Part shown: positions 48,608 to 58,075 of the stretch, piece after piece
How positions within the stretch are numbered: the first letter of the stretch is position 1
Layout of the letters: every line of letters begins with the position of its first letter
NCBI RefSeq assembly: GCF_027366395.1
Contig: NZ_CP114771.1
Span: 2,418,001-2,482,000 of the forward strand
DNA from: Endozoicomonas sp. GU-1
Lineage (GTDB): Bacteria; Pseudomonadota; Gammaproteobacteria; Pseudomonadales; Endozoicomonadaceae
Direction: 5' to 3'
DNA: 64,000 nucleotides
The notes under the pieces: model-generated
The model's input: only the letters and a program-made list of their open reading frames with translations
What the model was told of the DNA's origin: nothing
Database searches by the model: none
Program-made: the position numbers and the translations under genes

Positions 48608-48934
48608 ATGGAAATAAGAGCAAAAATCGGTCAACTCGTCCGCCTGAGAGCCGGTGGCCCGGTACTATGCGTTACCTATGAATACCCGATGGAGGATGGT
48701 ACTTATAGTTACTGCTGCGAGTGGTTCGAATATGAAAAACTCAGACACTCAACCTTTCCAATCGTAGCCCTTGAGCCCGTGGAAGGTGATTTTGAAATTG
48801 ATATTGAGGTTCAGCTCGACCCTGAAGCAAAGACAAAGGCTGATGCAGAGACAGAACCAGAACCAGAACCAGAATCAGAATCAGATAATGAAGCAGACAA
48901 AAAAGGTGACAAACCAGGTAAAAATTTTCATTAA
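48608..48934 (+). CDS. DUF2158 (YodC-like) protein, tandem copy B
   Basis: A 108-residue paralogue of copy A. The first 22 residues are identical and the DUF2158 core is highly similar (YSYCCEWFEYE). The tail diverges into Glu-Pro and Glu-Ser pairs from CAGAAC/CAGAAT hexamers and ends DKPGKNFH. The leader upstream (AACGATGGAACTAA, AATGTCTAT, CTATCAAAC) is a copy of that before gene A, so each may be separately expressed. Confidence 0.75.
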   Translation: MEIRAKIGQLVRLRAGGPVLCVTYEYPMEDGTYSYCCEWFEYEKLRHSTFPIVALEPVEGDFEIDIEVQLDPEAKTKADAETEPEPEPESESDNEADKKGDKPGKNFH

Positions 48935-48997
48935 CTCCGCCACGTCCAGACCGGTGAGGTTGCTTTAATTCATTTAAAGCAACTTTATCGGAAGCAT

Positions 48998-50707
48998 TTA
49001 TACGGCTTGCACCTGAGCCTGAAACAGCATCTCCTGGGCATGACTCAATGTGGGTGCAGTCAGCTCAACGCCCCCCAGCATTCGGGCAATTTCGTGTACG
49101 CGATGTTCACCATCCAGCTCAAGAATACGGGTGCTGGAAGCCTTACGACTGACTTTCTTACTGACGTGCAGATGCTGATGGGCCTGGGATGCCACCTGAG
49201 GCTGATGGGTAACACACAGCACCTGCCCTTTTTTGCCCACTTCTCTTAACATACTGCCCACAATTTCTGCTGTGCCGCCGCCAATACCGACATCCACCTC
49301 ATCAAACACCAGCGTTGGCGTTGACGCGGTTTGCGCAATAATTACCTGAATGGCCAGACTGATACGGGAAAGCTCTCCACCGGAAGCCACTTTGGCCAGG
49401 GCGCGCGGAGGTTGCCCCGGGTTGGTGGTCACCAGAAACTCGATGAATTCAAAACCCTGAGAGGCAACCGTGCGATCAGGAATGTCTGTCAGTTCGACAC
49501 AGAACTTACCCTTGGGCATACCCAGCAAGGCAATGCGCTCAGACACCTGTTTTTCCAGTTTTCGTGCAGCGGCCCTGCGTCTGGCAGACAGTTTTTCGGC
49601 TAACTGATTGTGTTTTTTCTGCAGCTGTTCCAGAGACAGTTCCAGGTCGGCGACCTGTTCATCATGACACTGAACTTTTTCCAGCTCTTCGCTGATCTGC
49701 TGTTGTTTTTCCAGCAACGCTTCTGGCTGGATACGGTGTTTGCGGGCCAGATCAAAAATAGCACTGAGCCGGTCTTCGATTTCCCGGGCCCTTTGCGGAT
49801 CGGCATCAAAGTGATCAATAAAATGATTCAGCTCGCCAACCGCTTCTTCCACCTGAATCTGCGCGGATGACAGCATCTCCAGAGAGTTATTGATGGCGGC
49901 ATGCTCAACCTGCAGTTCACTGAGGCGGTGCAGGCAGAAAGAGAGCTGCTGCAGCAAATTATCACCATCATCACTGGTACAAACCCGGGTGATCTGATGG
50001 CAGGCTGATAAGGTTGCACCGGCCTGGGATTGCTGGCGATGCTCCTGCTCTAACTGCTCAACCTCCCCGGGCTGAAGGTTTAACTGCTCCAACTCATGCA
50101 ACTGATAACTCAGCAATTGCACCCGCTCTTCCCGGTCCTGCTGATCGGACAATAAAGTGTGCAATTGTGCACTGGTCTGGCGGTAATCTGCGGCCATATC
50201 CGCTACTTCCCGGGACAGAGCCAGCGAGCCGGAAAACTCATCCAGCAGCTCAGCGTGATTGCTCTTTTTCAACAATGATTGGTGGGCATGCTGACTGTGA
50301 ATATCGATTAACAGCTCCCCCAGCCCCTTCAACTCGGCAAGTGTGACCGGGATACCATTGATATAGCCCCGAGAGCGACCTTCACGGGTCACCACCCGGC
50401 GCAGAATACATTCGCTCGCCGAGGACTCGGAACCGCCAGCATGCTCACTGTCATAATCTCGCTCCTGCAACCACTCTATTGCGGCAGGTATGCGCTGAAG
50501 ATCAAAGCAGGCGCGGATATCGGCCCGATCAGCACCGTCGCGCACACAGTCGCTGCCCGCCCGGCCTCCCAGGGCCAGCCCGAGGGCATCCAGCATAATG
50601 GATTTACCAGCACCGGTTTCCCCGGTGATGGCGGTCATCCCGGGATTGATGTCCAGGTTAAGGTGGTCAACGATGGCATAGTTGCTGATGGAAATTTGGT
50701 TCAGCAT
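48998..50707 (-). CDS. recN: DNA repair protein RecN
   Basis: A 569-residue SMC-like ATPase for double-strand break repair. Walker A GETGAGKSIMLDALG is near residue 30. SRGYINGIPVTLAEL and DIHSQHAHQSLL follow, then a long coiled coil (about 150-360). The C-terminal head has LAKVASGGELSRISLAIQ (signature) and TPTLVFDEVDVGIGGGTAE (Walker B). ATG 50707 gives the conserved MLNQISISNYAIV start; a GTG four codons upstream is an alternative. Commonly SOS controlled, but I see no clear LexA box. Divergent from grpE. Confidence 0.96.
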   Translation of the reverse strand: MLNQISISNYAIVDHLNLDINPGMTAITGETGAGKSIMLDALGLALGGRAGSDCVRDGADRADIRACFDLQRIPAAIEWLQERDYDSEHAGGSESSASECILRRVVTREGRSRGYINGIPVTLAELKGLGELLIDIHSQHAHQSLLKKSNHAELLDEFSGSLALSREVADMAADYRQTSAQLHTLLSDQQDREERVQLLSYQLHELEQLNLQPGEVEQLEQEHRQQSQAGATLSACHQITRVCTSDDGDNLLQQLSFCLHRLSELQVEHAAINNSLEMLSSAQIQVEEAVGELNHFIDHFDADPQRAREIEDRLSAIFDLARKHRIQPEALLEKQQQISEELEKVQCHDEQVADLELSLEQLQKKHNQLAEKLSARRRAAARKLEKQVSERIALLGMPKGKFCVELTDIPDRTVASQGFEFIEFLVTTNPGQPPRALAKVASGGELSRISLAIQVIIAQTASTPTLVFDEVDVGIGGGTAEIVGSMLREVGKKGQVLCVTHQPQVASQAHQHLHVSKKVSRKASSTRILELDGEHRVHEIARMLGGVELTAPTLSHAQEMLFQAQVQAV

Positions 50708-50794
50708 GGCAGCTCTCACGATCCCAATTGCATATCGGGTTACTGTTTATTTATACAGTAAACTTAAAACCCGAATTGGTAAAGCAAATTTCCC

Positions 50795-50822
50795 CTTGAA
50801 TAAGCTGCCATGAACCCCATAT
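50795..50822 (+). promoter_or_regulatory. Sigma-32 heat-shock promoter of grpE-dnaK-dnaJ
   Basis: CTTGAA (50795-50800, preceded by CCC) and CCCCATAT (50815-50822) are separated by 14 bases. This agrees closely with the RpoH consensus CTTGAAA-N11-16-CCCCATNT. It lies 118 bases before the grpE ATG. Confidence 0.85.
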
Positions 50823-50940
50823 TAGGCTATCACTTAATATTTACTTTTGCCGGGGCCCTACGGAAGCACTACGGCCCATAACACGAAGACACGTTCCAGC
50901 CAGCACTTCAGGCTGGATTGACATCCGGAGAAACGTTGGA

Positions 50941-51555
50941 ATGACTGTAGAAAACACCAAAGCAGAAGATCAGGCCGAGCAACCTGAAGCCAACGAAACT
51001 GAAATTTCTGCTGACGCTGAAGCAGCCGTTGACCCGATTCTGGAAGAAGCAGCTGATTCAGAAGATCAGGCCGAAGAGCAGGCCAACGACGATAGCGCCA
51101 AACGCATTGAAGAGCTCGAAGAGCAGCTTGCCCAGGCTAAAGACCAGGCGCTGCGCGCTCATGCCGAAGCCATGAACACCAAGCGCCGCGCCGAGCAGGA
51201 CGTCGAAAAAGCGCACAAATTTGCCCTGGAGAAGTTCGTCAACGAACTGATCCCTGTGGTCGAGAGTCTGGAAAAAGGGATTGAAAGCGCAGAACAGGGT
51301 GAAGGTCAGCACGAGACCATGCTCGAAGGCATGCGCCTAACCCACAAACAGCTGCTGGATGCCCTGGCAAAATTCAGTGTTGAGCAGGTCAACCCTGAAG
51401 GCCAGCCGTTCGACCCGAACTTCCATCAGGCCATCTCCATGGTGCCCAACCCGGATATGGAACCCAACACCGTGATGAATGTCTTCCAAAAAGGCTACAC
51501 ATTGCACGGTCGAGTTATCCGCCCGGCCATGGTGGTGGTTTCCAAAGCGGCTTAA
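50941..51555 (+). CDS. grpE: Nucleotide exchange factor GrpE
   Basis: A 204-residue co-chaperone that releases ADP from DnaK. A highly acidic N-terminal 50 residues (Glu/Ala/Asp-rich), then the long dimerising coiled coil (RIEELEEQLAQAKDQALRAH, TKRRAEQDVEKAHKFALEKF). The C-terminal beta domain has LAKFSVEQVNPEGQPFDPN, HQAISMVPNP and GYTLHGRVIRPAMVVV. First gene behind the heat-shock promoter. Confidence 0.97.
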   Translation: MTVENTKAEDQAEQPEANETEISADAEAAVDPILEEAADSEDQAEEQANDDSAKRIEELEEQLAQAKDQALRAHAEAMNTKRRAEQDVEKAHKFALEKFVNELIPVVESLEKGIESAEQGEGQHETMLEGMRLTHKQLLDALAKFSVEQVNPEGQPFDPNFHQAISMVPNPDMEPNTVMNVFQKGYTLHGRVIRPAMVVVSKAA

Positions 51556-51760
51556 CCAAAGAGGGGCTCCGGGAGGCTGATCGAGAATCTTGCAAGAGCC
51601 CCTTGAAAAAGCAAAGACCGCTCCCATATAGCAAACCAAGATCGTGGTAATCACCACCTAAACGCTGTTTCACCAGACTCAACATCGGTTGAAAGCATTG
51701 GGCAGCGAACAAAGATTTCAAAGTTTTCCGCCCTGATTACGGGCAATGGAGAGACTCAAA

Positions 51761-53691
51761 ATGAGTAAAGGCAGAATTATTGGTATTGACCTGGGTACCA
51801 CCAACTCCTGTGTGGCTATCCTGGACGGCGATAAATCCAAAGTCATCGAAAACGCCGAAGGCGCACGTACTACGCCTTCCATCATCGCCTACACCGACGA
51901 CGGCGAGATTCTGGTAGGCCAGCCAGCCAAGCGCCAGGCGGTTACCAACCCAGACAATACCCTGTTTGCCATCAAGCGTCTGATCGGCCGTCGCTTCAAA
52001 GACGACGTTGTTCAGAAAGACATCAAGATGGTGCCGTACAAAATTGTCGAAGCAGAAAACGGCGATGCATGGGTTGAAGTTAAGGGCGACAAGAAAGCAC
52101 CACCACAGATTTCTGCCGAAATCCTGAAGAAGATGAAGAAAACCGCTGAAGACTATCTGGGCGAACCAGTGACTGAAGCGGTTATTACCGTTCCTGCCTA
52201 CTTCAACGATTCCCAGCGTCAGGCTACCAAAGACGCAGGCCGTATCGCGGGTCTGGAGGTCAAGCGGATCATCAACGAGCCAACCGCTGCGGCGCTGGCT
52301 TACGGCATGGACAAGAAAAAGGCGACCAGACCATCGCCGTTTATGACCTGGGTGGCGGTACTTTCGACGTATCCATCATCGAGATCGCTGACGTAGACGG
52401 CGAGCACCAGTTTGAAGTACTGGCCACCAACGGTGACACCTTCCTGGGTGGTGAAGACTTCGACCTGCGCCTGATCGAATACCTTGCCGACGAATTCAAG
52501 AAAGACCAGGGCATCGACCTGAAAGGCGACCCACTGGCCATGCAGCGTCTGAAAGAAGCCGCTGAGAAAGCCAAGATTGAACTGTCTTCTACTCAGCAGA
52601 CAGACGTCAACCTGCCGTACATCACTGCCGACGCCACCGGTCCCAAGCACCTGAACGTTAAAGTCAGCCGTGCCAAGCTGGAATCCCTGGTAGAAGACCT
52701 GGTTGCCCGTTCTCTGGAGCCATGCCGCATCGCGGTCAAGGACTCTGACCTGGATCTGTCTGACATCGACGAAGTTATCCTGGTGGGTGGTCAGACCCGT
52801 ATGCCACTGGTTCAGCAGAAAGTGGCCGAGTTCTTTGGTAAAGAGCCGCGCAAGGACGTTAACCCTGACGAAGCGGTAGCCATGGGTGCTTCCATCCAGG
52901 CTGCGGTTCTGGCCGGTGACGTTAAAGACGTTCTGCTGCTGGACGTTACTCCGCTGACCCTGGGTATCGAAACCATGGGCGGCGTAATGACGCCACTGAT
53001 CGAAAAGAACACCACCATCCCAACCAAAAAGTCCCAGGTGTTCTCTACGGCCGACGACAACCAGGGCGCAGTCACCATTCACGTGCTGCAAGGTGAGCGC
53101 AAGCAGGCGACTCACAACAAATCCCTGGGCCGTTTCGACCTGGCAGACATTCCGCCCGCACCTCGTGGCATGCCACAAATCGAAGTCAGTTTCGACCTGG
53201 ATGCCAACGGTATTCTGAATGTTTCTGCAAAAGACAAGGCAACTGGCAAAGAACAGTCTATTGTGATCAAGGCATCTTCCGGTCTGTCGGACGAAGAGAT
53301 CGATCAAATGGTCAAGGATGCTGAAGCCAACGCAGCAGACGACAAGAAGTTCGAAGAGCTGGCGGCGGCCCGTAACCAGGCTGACAGTCTGGCGCACGCA
53401 ACCCGCAAGACGCTGGAAGAAGCCGGTGACAAGGCCACTGAAGAAGAGAAGGTGGCCATCACCAAGGCGATCGAAGACGTTGAAGCCGCGGTCAAAGGTG
53501 ACGATAAGGAAGAGATCGAAGCCAAGACCAAGGCGCTGTCTGAAGCCTCTGCCGGTCTGGCCCAGAAGATGTACGCTGAAGCTCAGCAGCAGGGCGAAGC
53601 CCAGGCTGATGCCGGTGCTGGCCAAAAGGCGGATGCAGCTGACGACGCCGTTGACGCTGAGTTTGAAGAAGTAAAGGATGACAAGAAGTAA
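51761..53691 (+). CDS. dnaK: Chaperone DnaK, single-base frameshift
   Basis: About 643 residues when the frame is restored. Hsp70 chaperone. ATPase domain: [39 protein letters not shown] and [18 protein letters not shown]. The frame then breaks in an A-run (52316-52320); one more A gives the expected [19 protein letters not shown]. Downstream are [28 protein letters not shown] and [14 protein letters not shown]-like substrate-domain motifs, then an acidic, Ala-rich tail ending [13 protein letters not shown] 51761 gives the conserved start. As written, the 218-codon first frame would be non-functional, which is very unlikely for this gene in a viable cell with an otherwise perfect sequence. 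A base-call error is the simplest reading. Confidence 0.95.
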
Positions 53692-53726
53692 GACCAACTC
53701 GATCATCAATGACTGATGATAAGGTC

Positions 53727-53753
53727 ACAACGCGGGATTCATTCCCGCGTTGT
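53727..53753 (+). terminator. Hairpin between dnaK and dnaJ
   Basis: A perfect 11-bp GC-rich stem, ACAACGCGGGA/TCCCGCGTTGT, with a TTCAT loop. There is no T-run behind it, so it may be a processing or attenuation hairpin that lowers dnaJ expression rather than a full terminator. Confidence 0.6.
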
Positions 53754-53856
53754 CGTATATATCAAAATGATGGCTTTGTCAGACTTGACCATGAATCCAG
53801 TTAGCTCTGTGTTTTCATGCTCGACTGGTGAATGCAGGTAGCTCAGGGTTTTTCTG

Positions 53857-54999
53857 ATGTCAAAACGCGACTACTACGAAGTGCTGGGTGTAGAAAGGAG
53901 CGCTTCAGACAAGGACATAAAAAAGGCCTATCGTCGTATGGCCATGAAATATCACCCCGACCGTAACCCGGGTGATAAAGCAGCGGAAGATAGCTTCAAG
54001 GAAATCAACGAAGCCTTTGAAATTCTTTCCGACAGCCAGAAAAAAGCGGCCTACGATCAGTACGGCCATGCCGGTGTCGACCCGAACATGGGTGGCATGG
54101 GCGGTGCCGGCGGTTTTGCCGGTGGTAATTTCGGCGATATTTTTGGCGATGTCTTTGGTGACATTTTCGGTGCTGGCGGTGGTCGCAGCCGCAGTTCCGT
54201 CCAGCGTGGTGCTGATCTCCGCTATCAACTGGAGCTCAGCCTTGAAGAAGCCGTTCGCGGCGTCACTAAGAAAATCCGTATTCCAACACTGGTGAGCTGT
54301 ACCGGGTGTGATGGCTCCGGCGCAAAAAAAGGCACTCAGCCTGTCAGCTGTACCACCTGTGGTGGTATTGGTCAGGTGCGTATGCAGCAGGGCTTTTTCT
54401 CTGTGCAGCAAACCTGCCCTGACTGTCGCGGCACGGGCAAGATGATCAAGGATCCCTGTAACGTCTGCCACGGTGAAGGCCGCGTTCAGGAATACAAGAC
54501 CCTCTCCGTCAAGATTCCTCCCGGTGTTGATACCGGCGACCGTATCCGTCTGGCCGGTGAAGGCGAAGCGGGTGTCAATGGTGGACCAGCCGGAGACCTG
54601 TACGTTCAGGTCAGTGTTGCTGATCATCCGATCTTCCAGCGTGACGGCAAACACCTCTACTGCGAAGTACCCATCACATTTGTCGATGCAGCACTGGGCG
54701 GTGAACTGGAAGTCCCCACCCTGGAAGGCCGGGTGAAGCTGAAGATTCCAGCGGAAACCCAGACGGGTAAACTGTTCCGTCTGCGTGGCAAGGGTGTTGT
54801 CCCGGTCCGTGGTGGCAGTGCCGGAGATCTGATGTGCCGGGTTGTGGTTGAGACTCCGGTGAAACTGACGGAGCGTCAGAAAGAGTTGCTCAAGGAGCTG
54901 GATGACACCTTCAAAAAAGAAGGTGCAGGTCACCAGTCGCCTAAAAAGCAGTCCTTCTTTGATGGCGTAAAGAAGTTCTTTGACGATATGACTTCCTGA
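53857..54999 (+). CDS. dnaJ: Chaperone DnaJ
   Basis: A 380-residue type I Hsp40. The J domain (1-70) has [10 protein letters not shown] with the HPD triad. A Gly/Phe-rich linker (about 75-115) follows. Four zinc motifs CxxCxGx[25 protein letters not shown] and CNVCHGEG (about 148-210). The C-terminal substrate domains follow. It stimulates DnaK ATPase and hands over substrates. Third gene of the heat-shock operon; in relatives dapB and carA often follow, but here the RING/ankyrin gene does. Confidence 0.97.
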   Translation: MSKRDYYEVLGVERSASDKDIKKAYRRMAMKYHPDRNPGDKAAEDSFKEINEAFEILSDSQKKAAYDQYGHAGVDPNMGGMGGAGGFAGGNFGDIFGDVFGDIFGAGGGRSRSSVQRGADLRYQLELSLEEAVRGVTKKIRIPTLVSCTGCDGSGAKKGTQPVSCTTCGGIGQVRMQQGFFSVQQTCPDCRGTGKMIKDPCNVCHGEGRVQEYKTLSVKIPPGVDTGDRIRLAGEGEAGVNGGPAGDLYVQVSVADHPIFQRDGKHLYCEVPITFVDAALGGELEVPTLEGRVKLKIPAETQTGKLFRLRGKGVVPVRGGSAGDLMCRVVVETPVKLTERQKELLKELDDTFKKEGAGHQSPKKQSFFDGVKKFFDDMTS

Positions 55000-55039
55000 T
55001 CCCCCCCCTCAAAATGCCTCTGTTATCAGGGGCTTCCAT

Positions 55040-55204
55040 TAAGTAGTTAACCAAATGAAATCATATATTTCTGACTAAGTTGTCAGTCACTCTGCGGCGT
55101 TGCAACTCCGGTCACATAGCTACGGCTATGCTCCCTACGTTGCGCCTTGCATAGCAACTGCCCACTTAGCCAGAAATATACGATTCCATTTGGCCAACTA
55201 CTTA
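55040..55204. repeat. MITE-like palindromic element, copy 2 (inverted)
   Basis: A 165-bp element, reverse complement of the copy at 8511-8674 with only about three differences seen by eye. Ends TAAGTAGTTAACCAAATG and CATTTGGCCAACTACTTA form the terminal inverted repeats. It lies between the convergent dnaJ and RING/ankyrin genes. No coding capacity. Confidence 0.8.
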
Positions 55205-55238
55205 AATGGTTGCGTTACTGCTGTTTTTGCGGTGATTT

Positions 55239-57743
55239 TTAGCATTGTCTTACTGTTTTTTTTCGGACATGAGCACCGGTGGTTCTCTTCTTGAGCTTTG
55301 CAGCGTAGGCAATCAGGGCATCAACGGCTGCCTGCTGACCTTGCTGGGTTGCATATTTGAGGGGCGTAAACCCGTCTTTGGTTCGAGCTCTGACGTCTGC
55401 TCCTTCGGCAATCAGGGCATAAATGGCATCCAACTGGCCTTTCCCGGCTGCATAGTGGAGGGGCGTAGCCCCTTTTTTGGTTCGAGCGTCAACGTACGCA
55501 CCTTTGGCAATCAGAGCATAAATGGCTTTTTGCTGGCCTTTCTCGGCTGCATAGTGGAGGGGCGTATAATTATTTATATTCCCGGCATTAATATCAGTAC
55601 CTTTGGCCACCAATTGGTCGACGAGCTCCCAATCAAAAGCCGCAGCGGCACACGCAAGCACTGTTGAACCTAAATTATTACATGGTGCATTAACATCAAA
55701 TCCAGCATTAACAAAACTCTTGATCATTGGGACATTTATCTTTTTATTGTCGCAGGCCCTTTTTAGGGGCGTAACCCCGTCTTTGGTTCGAGCACTGACG
55801 TCTGCACCTTTGTCAATCAGAGCATCAATGGCCTCCTGATGGCCTTGAGCGGCTGCACAGTGGAGGGGCGTAAACCCGTTTTTGGTTCGAGCATCGACGT
55901 CCGCTTTTCTGGCAATCAGTTCATAAATGGCATCCGGCTGGCCTTTCTCGGCTGCAAAGTGGAGGGGCGTATATTGAGTATTTATATTCTTGGGGCCATT
56001 AATATCAGCACCTTTGTCCAACAATTTGTCAACGAACACCCAATCACAAGCCGCAGCGGCACACGCCAGCATTGTTGAACCTGAACTATTACATGGTGCA
56101 TTAACATCAAATCCAGCATGAGCAAAACTCTTGATCATTGGGATATTTATCTTTTCATTGTCGCTGGCACTTTTCAGGGCCGTATCTCCTTTCTCGCTTC
56201 GAGCGTTGACGTTGGCACCGTTGGCAATCAGAGCATCAATGGCTTCCTGCTGGCCTTGAGCGGCTGCAAAGTGGAGGGGCGTAAACCCGTTTTTGGTTCG
56301 AGCGTTGACCTTGGCACCTGCGGCAATAAGGGCATCAATGGCTTTTGGCTGGCCTTGAGCGGCTGCATAGTGGAGGGCCGTAATCCCACTTTTGGTTTGA
56401 GCGTTAACATCCGCACCTTTGGCAATCAGAGTATCAATGGCTTCCAGCAGGCCTTTCTCGGCTGCATAGTGGAGGGGCGTATAGTTAGTCTTTATATGCT
56501 TGGGGCCATTAATATCAGCGCCTTTGGCCATCAATTCGTCGACAAACCCCCAATCACAAGCCTCAGCGGCATACGCCAGCATGGTTGAACCTAAATAATT
56601 GCATGGTGCATTAACATCAAACCCAGCATTAGCAAAACTCTTGATCATTGGGATATTTATCTTGTTATTGTCGCTGGCCATTTGCAGGGCCGTATCTCCA
56701 TTCACGGTTCGAGCGTTAACGTCCGCACCTCTGGCAATCAGAGCATCAATGGCTTCCTGCTGGCCTTGAGCGGCTGCATGGTGGAGGGGCGTATATTGAG
56801 TATTTATATTCCTGGGGGCATTAATATCAGCACCTTTGCCGATCAATTCGTCGACAAACTCCCAATCACACGCCTCAGCGGCATAAGCAAGCATGGTTGA
56901 ACCTGAATGATTACATGGTGCATCAACATCAAATCCAGCATCAGCAAAACTCTTGATCATTGGGATATTTATCTCTTTACAGTCGCTCGCACTTTTCAGG
57001 GCCGTATCTCCTTTCACGGTTCGAGCGTTGACGTTGGCACCTGCGGCAATAAGGGCATCAATGGCTTCCTGCTGGCCTTTCTCGGCTGCACAGTGGAGGG
57101 GTGTTCTCCCGTCTTTGGTTCGAGCGTTGACGTCCGCACCTGCGGCAATCAGGGCATCAATGGCTTCCAGCTGGCCTGTCTCGGCTGCACAGTGGAGGGG
57201 CGTCCTCCCGTCTTTGGTTCGAGAGTCGACGTTCGCACCTCTGGCAATCAGAACCCCAATGGCTACCTGCTGGCCTTTCTCAACTGCACAGTGAAGGGGC
57301 GTCCTGCCGTCTTTGGTTCGAGAGTTGACATTTGCACCTCTGTCAATCAGAACCCCAATGGCTACCTGCTGGCCTTGATCGACTGCATAGTGGAGGGGTG
57401 TCCTCCCGTCTTTGGTTCGAGAGTTGACGTACGCACCTCTGTCAATCAGAGCACCAATGGCTTTCTGCTGGCCTTGAGCAGCTGCATAGTGGAGAGGTAA
57501 CCCCGTATCGGCAATAATACAAATATTACGACGACAGAATGGGCAAGTTGGTTCTTTACTGGTCTTCAGCCATTTCTTAATACACGATGTATGATAATAA
57601 TGATTGCAAATATTGACAGAAACTCTCCGGGAGCCGGTTATATCGTCCAGGCAAACATAACACTCCTTCACAACGTCGGCGTGTAAGGATACAGGAGAAA
57701 TGCGTTGAATAAGGTTAAAACGTATGCCTGATAAGATACTCAT
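55239..57743 (-). CDS. RING-H2 finger plus ankyrin repeat protein, predicted E3 ubiquitin ligase
   Basis: An 834-residue protein. Residues 28-70 form a canonical RING-H2 cross-brace: Cys28-x2-Cys31-x14-Cys46-x-His48-x2-His51-x2-Cys54-x12-Cys67-x2-Cys70. The E2-contact features are present too: Val30 between the first cysteines, Trp58 in KKWLK, Pro68 and Arg71 (linchpin) in CPFCR. From residue 82 to about 815 there are about 22 ankyrin repeats of 33-36 residues (TPLHxAAxxGQxxAIDALIxxGADVNARTKDG). Four times a three-repeat module recurs (DTALxxASDN, STMLAYAAEACDW, YTPLHYAAEKG). The C-terminus is basic. No signal peptide is visible. Bacteria lack ubiquitin, so a host target is inferred, with export by a secretion system not seen here. 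RING/ankyrin E3 ligases such as plant XB3 are the structural precedent, though there the order is reversed. Confidence 0.88.
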   Translation of the reverse strand: MSILSGIRFNLIQRISPVSLHADVVKECYVCLDDITGSRRVSVNICNHYYHTSCIKKWLKTSKEPTCPFCRRNICIIADTGLPLHYAAAQGQQKAIGALIDRGAYVNSRTKDGRTPLHYAVDQGQQVAIGVLIDRGANVNSRTKDGRTPLHCAVEKGQQVAIGVLIARGANVDSRTKDGRTPLHCAAETGQLEAIDALIAAGADVNARTKDGRTPLHCAAEKGQQEAIDALIAAGANVNARTVKGDTALKSASDCKEINIPMIKSFADAGFDVDAPCNHSGSTMLAYAAEACDWEFVDELIGKGADINAPRNINTQYTPLHHAAAQGQQEAIDALIARGADVNARTVNGDTALQMASDNNKINIPMIKSFANAGFDVNAPCNYLGSTMLAYAAEACDWGFVDELMAKGADINGPKHIKTNYTPLHYAAEKGLLEAIDTLIAKGADVNAQTKSGITALHYAAAQGQPKAIDALIAAGAKVNARTKNGFTPLHFAAAQGQQEAIDALIANGANVNARSEKGDTALKSASDNEKINIPMIKSFAHAGFDVNAPCNSSGSTMLACAAAACDWVFVDKLLDKGADINGPKNINTQYTPLHFAAEKGQPDAIYELIARKADVDARTKNGFTPLHCAAAQGHQEAIDALIDKGADVSARTKDGVTPLKRACDNKKINVPMIKSFVNAGFDVNAPCNNLGSTVLACAAAAFDWELVDQLVAKGTDINAGNINNYTPLHYAAEKGQQKAIYALIAKGAYVDARTKKGATPLHYAAGKGQLDAIYALIAEGADVRARTKDGFTPLKYATQQGQQAAVDALIAYAAKLKKRTTGAHVRKKTVRQC

Positions 57744-58075
57744 TCTTTTTAGACCTTCTTGGACACAAAAAGTTCTATAAATTCCAAACTATTGCTTATT
57801 TCACTCATAAAAAAGGAAGAATAAAAGGTGTTTCTTGCCGCTGATAGTTGGCTCAGGTTTTATCTTCAACAGAGCAAGTGGCAGGGTTTGATGGTCAGGA
57901 AGATTCCTTAAAGAGAGAACCACTGTGGTGAGCGTTACAGAAAAGACGCAGCTTGACTGCGTCAGGTGTGAGATCAGGAGATGTGCACAAATAAGCTGAT
58001 ACGTCTCGAAATGTGGTTCGATGGTACCAAACTGGAAATTTGTGCTGCTCCATGATGAGTGCAGGGGATAACCAG
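57744..58075. other. Region between RING/ankyrin and transporter genes
   Basis: About 330 bases with no gene I can support. It should contain the promoter of the RING/ankyrin gene and the 3' region of the transporter. No strong terminator hairpin noticed. Confidence 0.4.

Noticed and set aside
52300-53709. Long minus-strand frame (469 codons) opposite dnaK
   Set aside because: It mirrors the biased codon use of a highly expressed gene. dnaK is certain on the plus strand and the antisense frame has no recognisable protein features.
53905-54933. 342-codon minus-strand frame opposite dnaJ
   Set aside because: Shadow of dnaJ; the J domain and zinc motifs are unmistakable on the plus strand.
55839-57500. 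Several plus-strand frames with regular repeats opposite the ankyrin gene
   Set aside because: Shadows of the ankyrin repeats; zinc ligands and ankyrin consensus are only in the minus frame.
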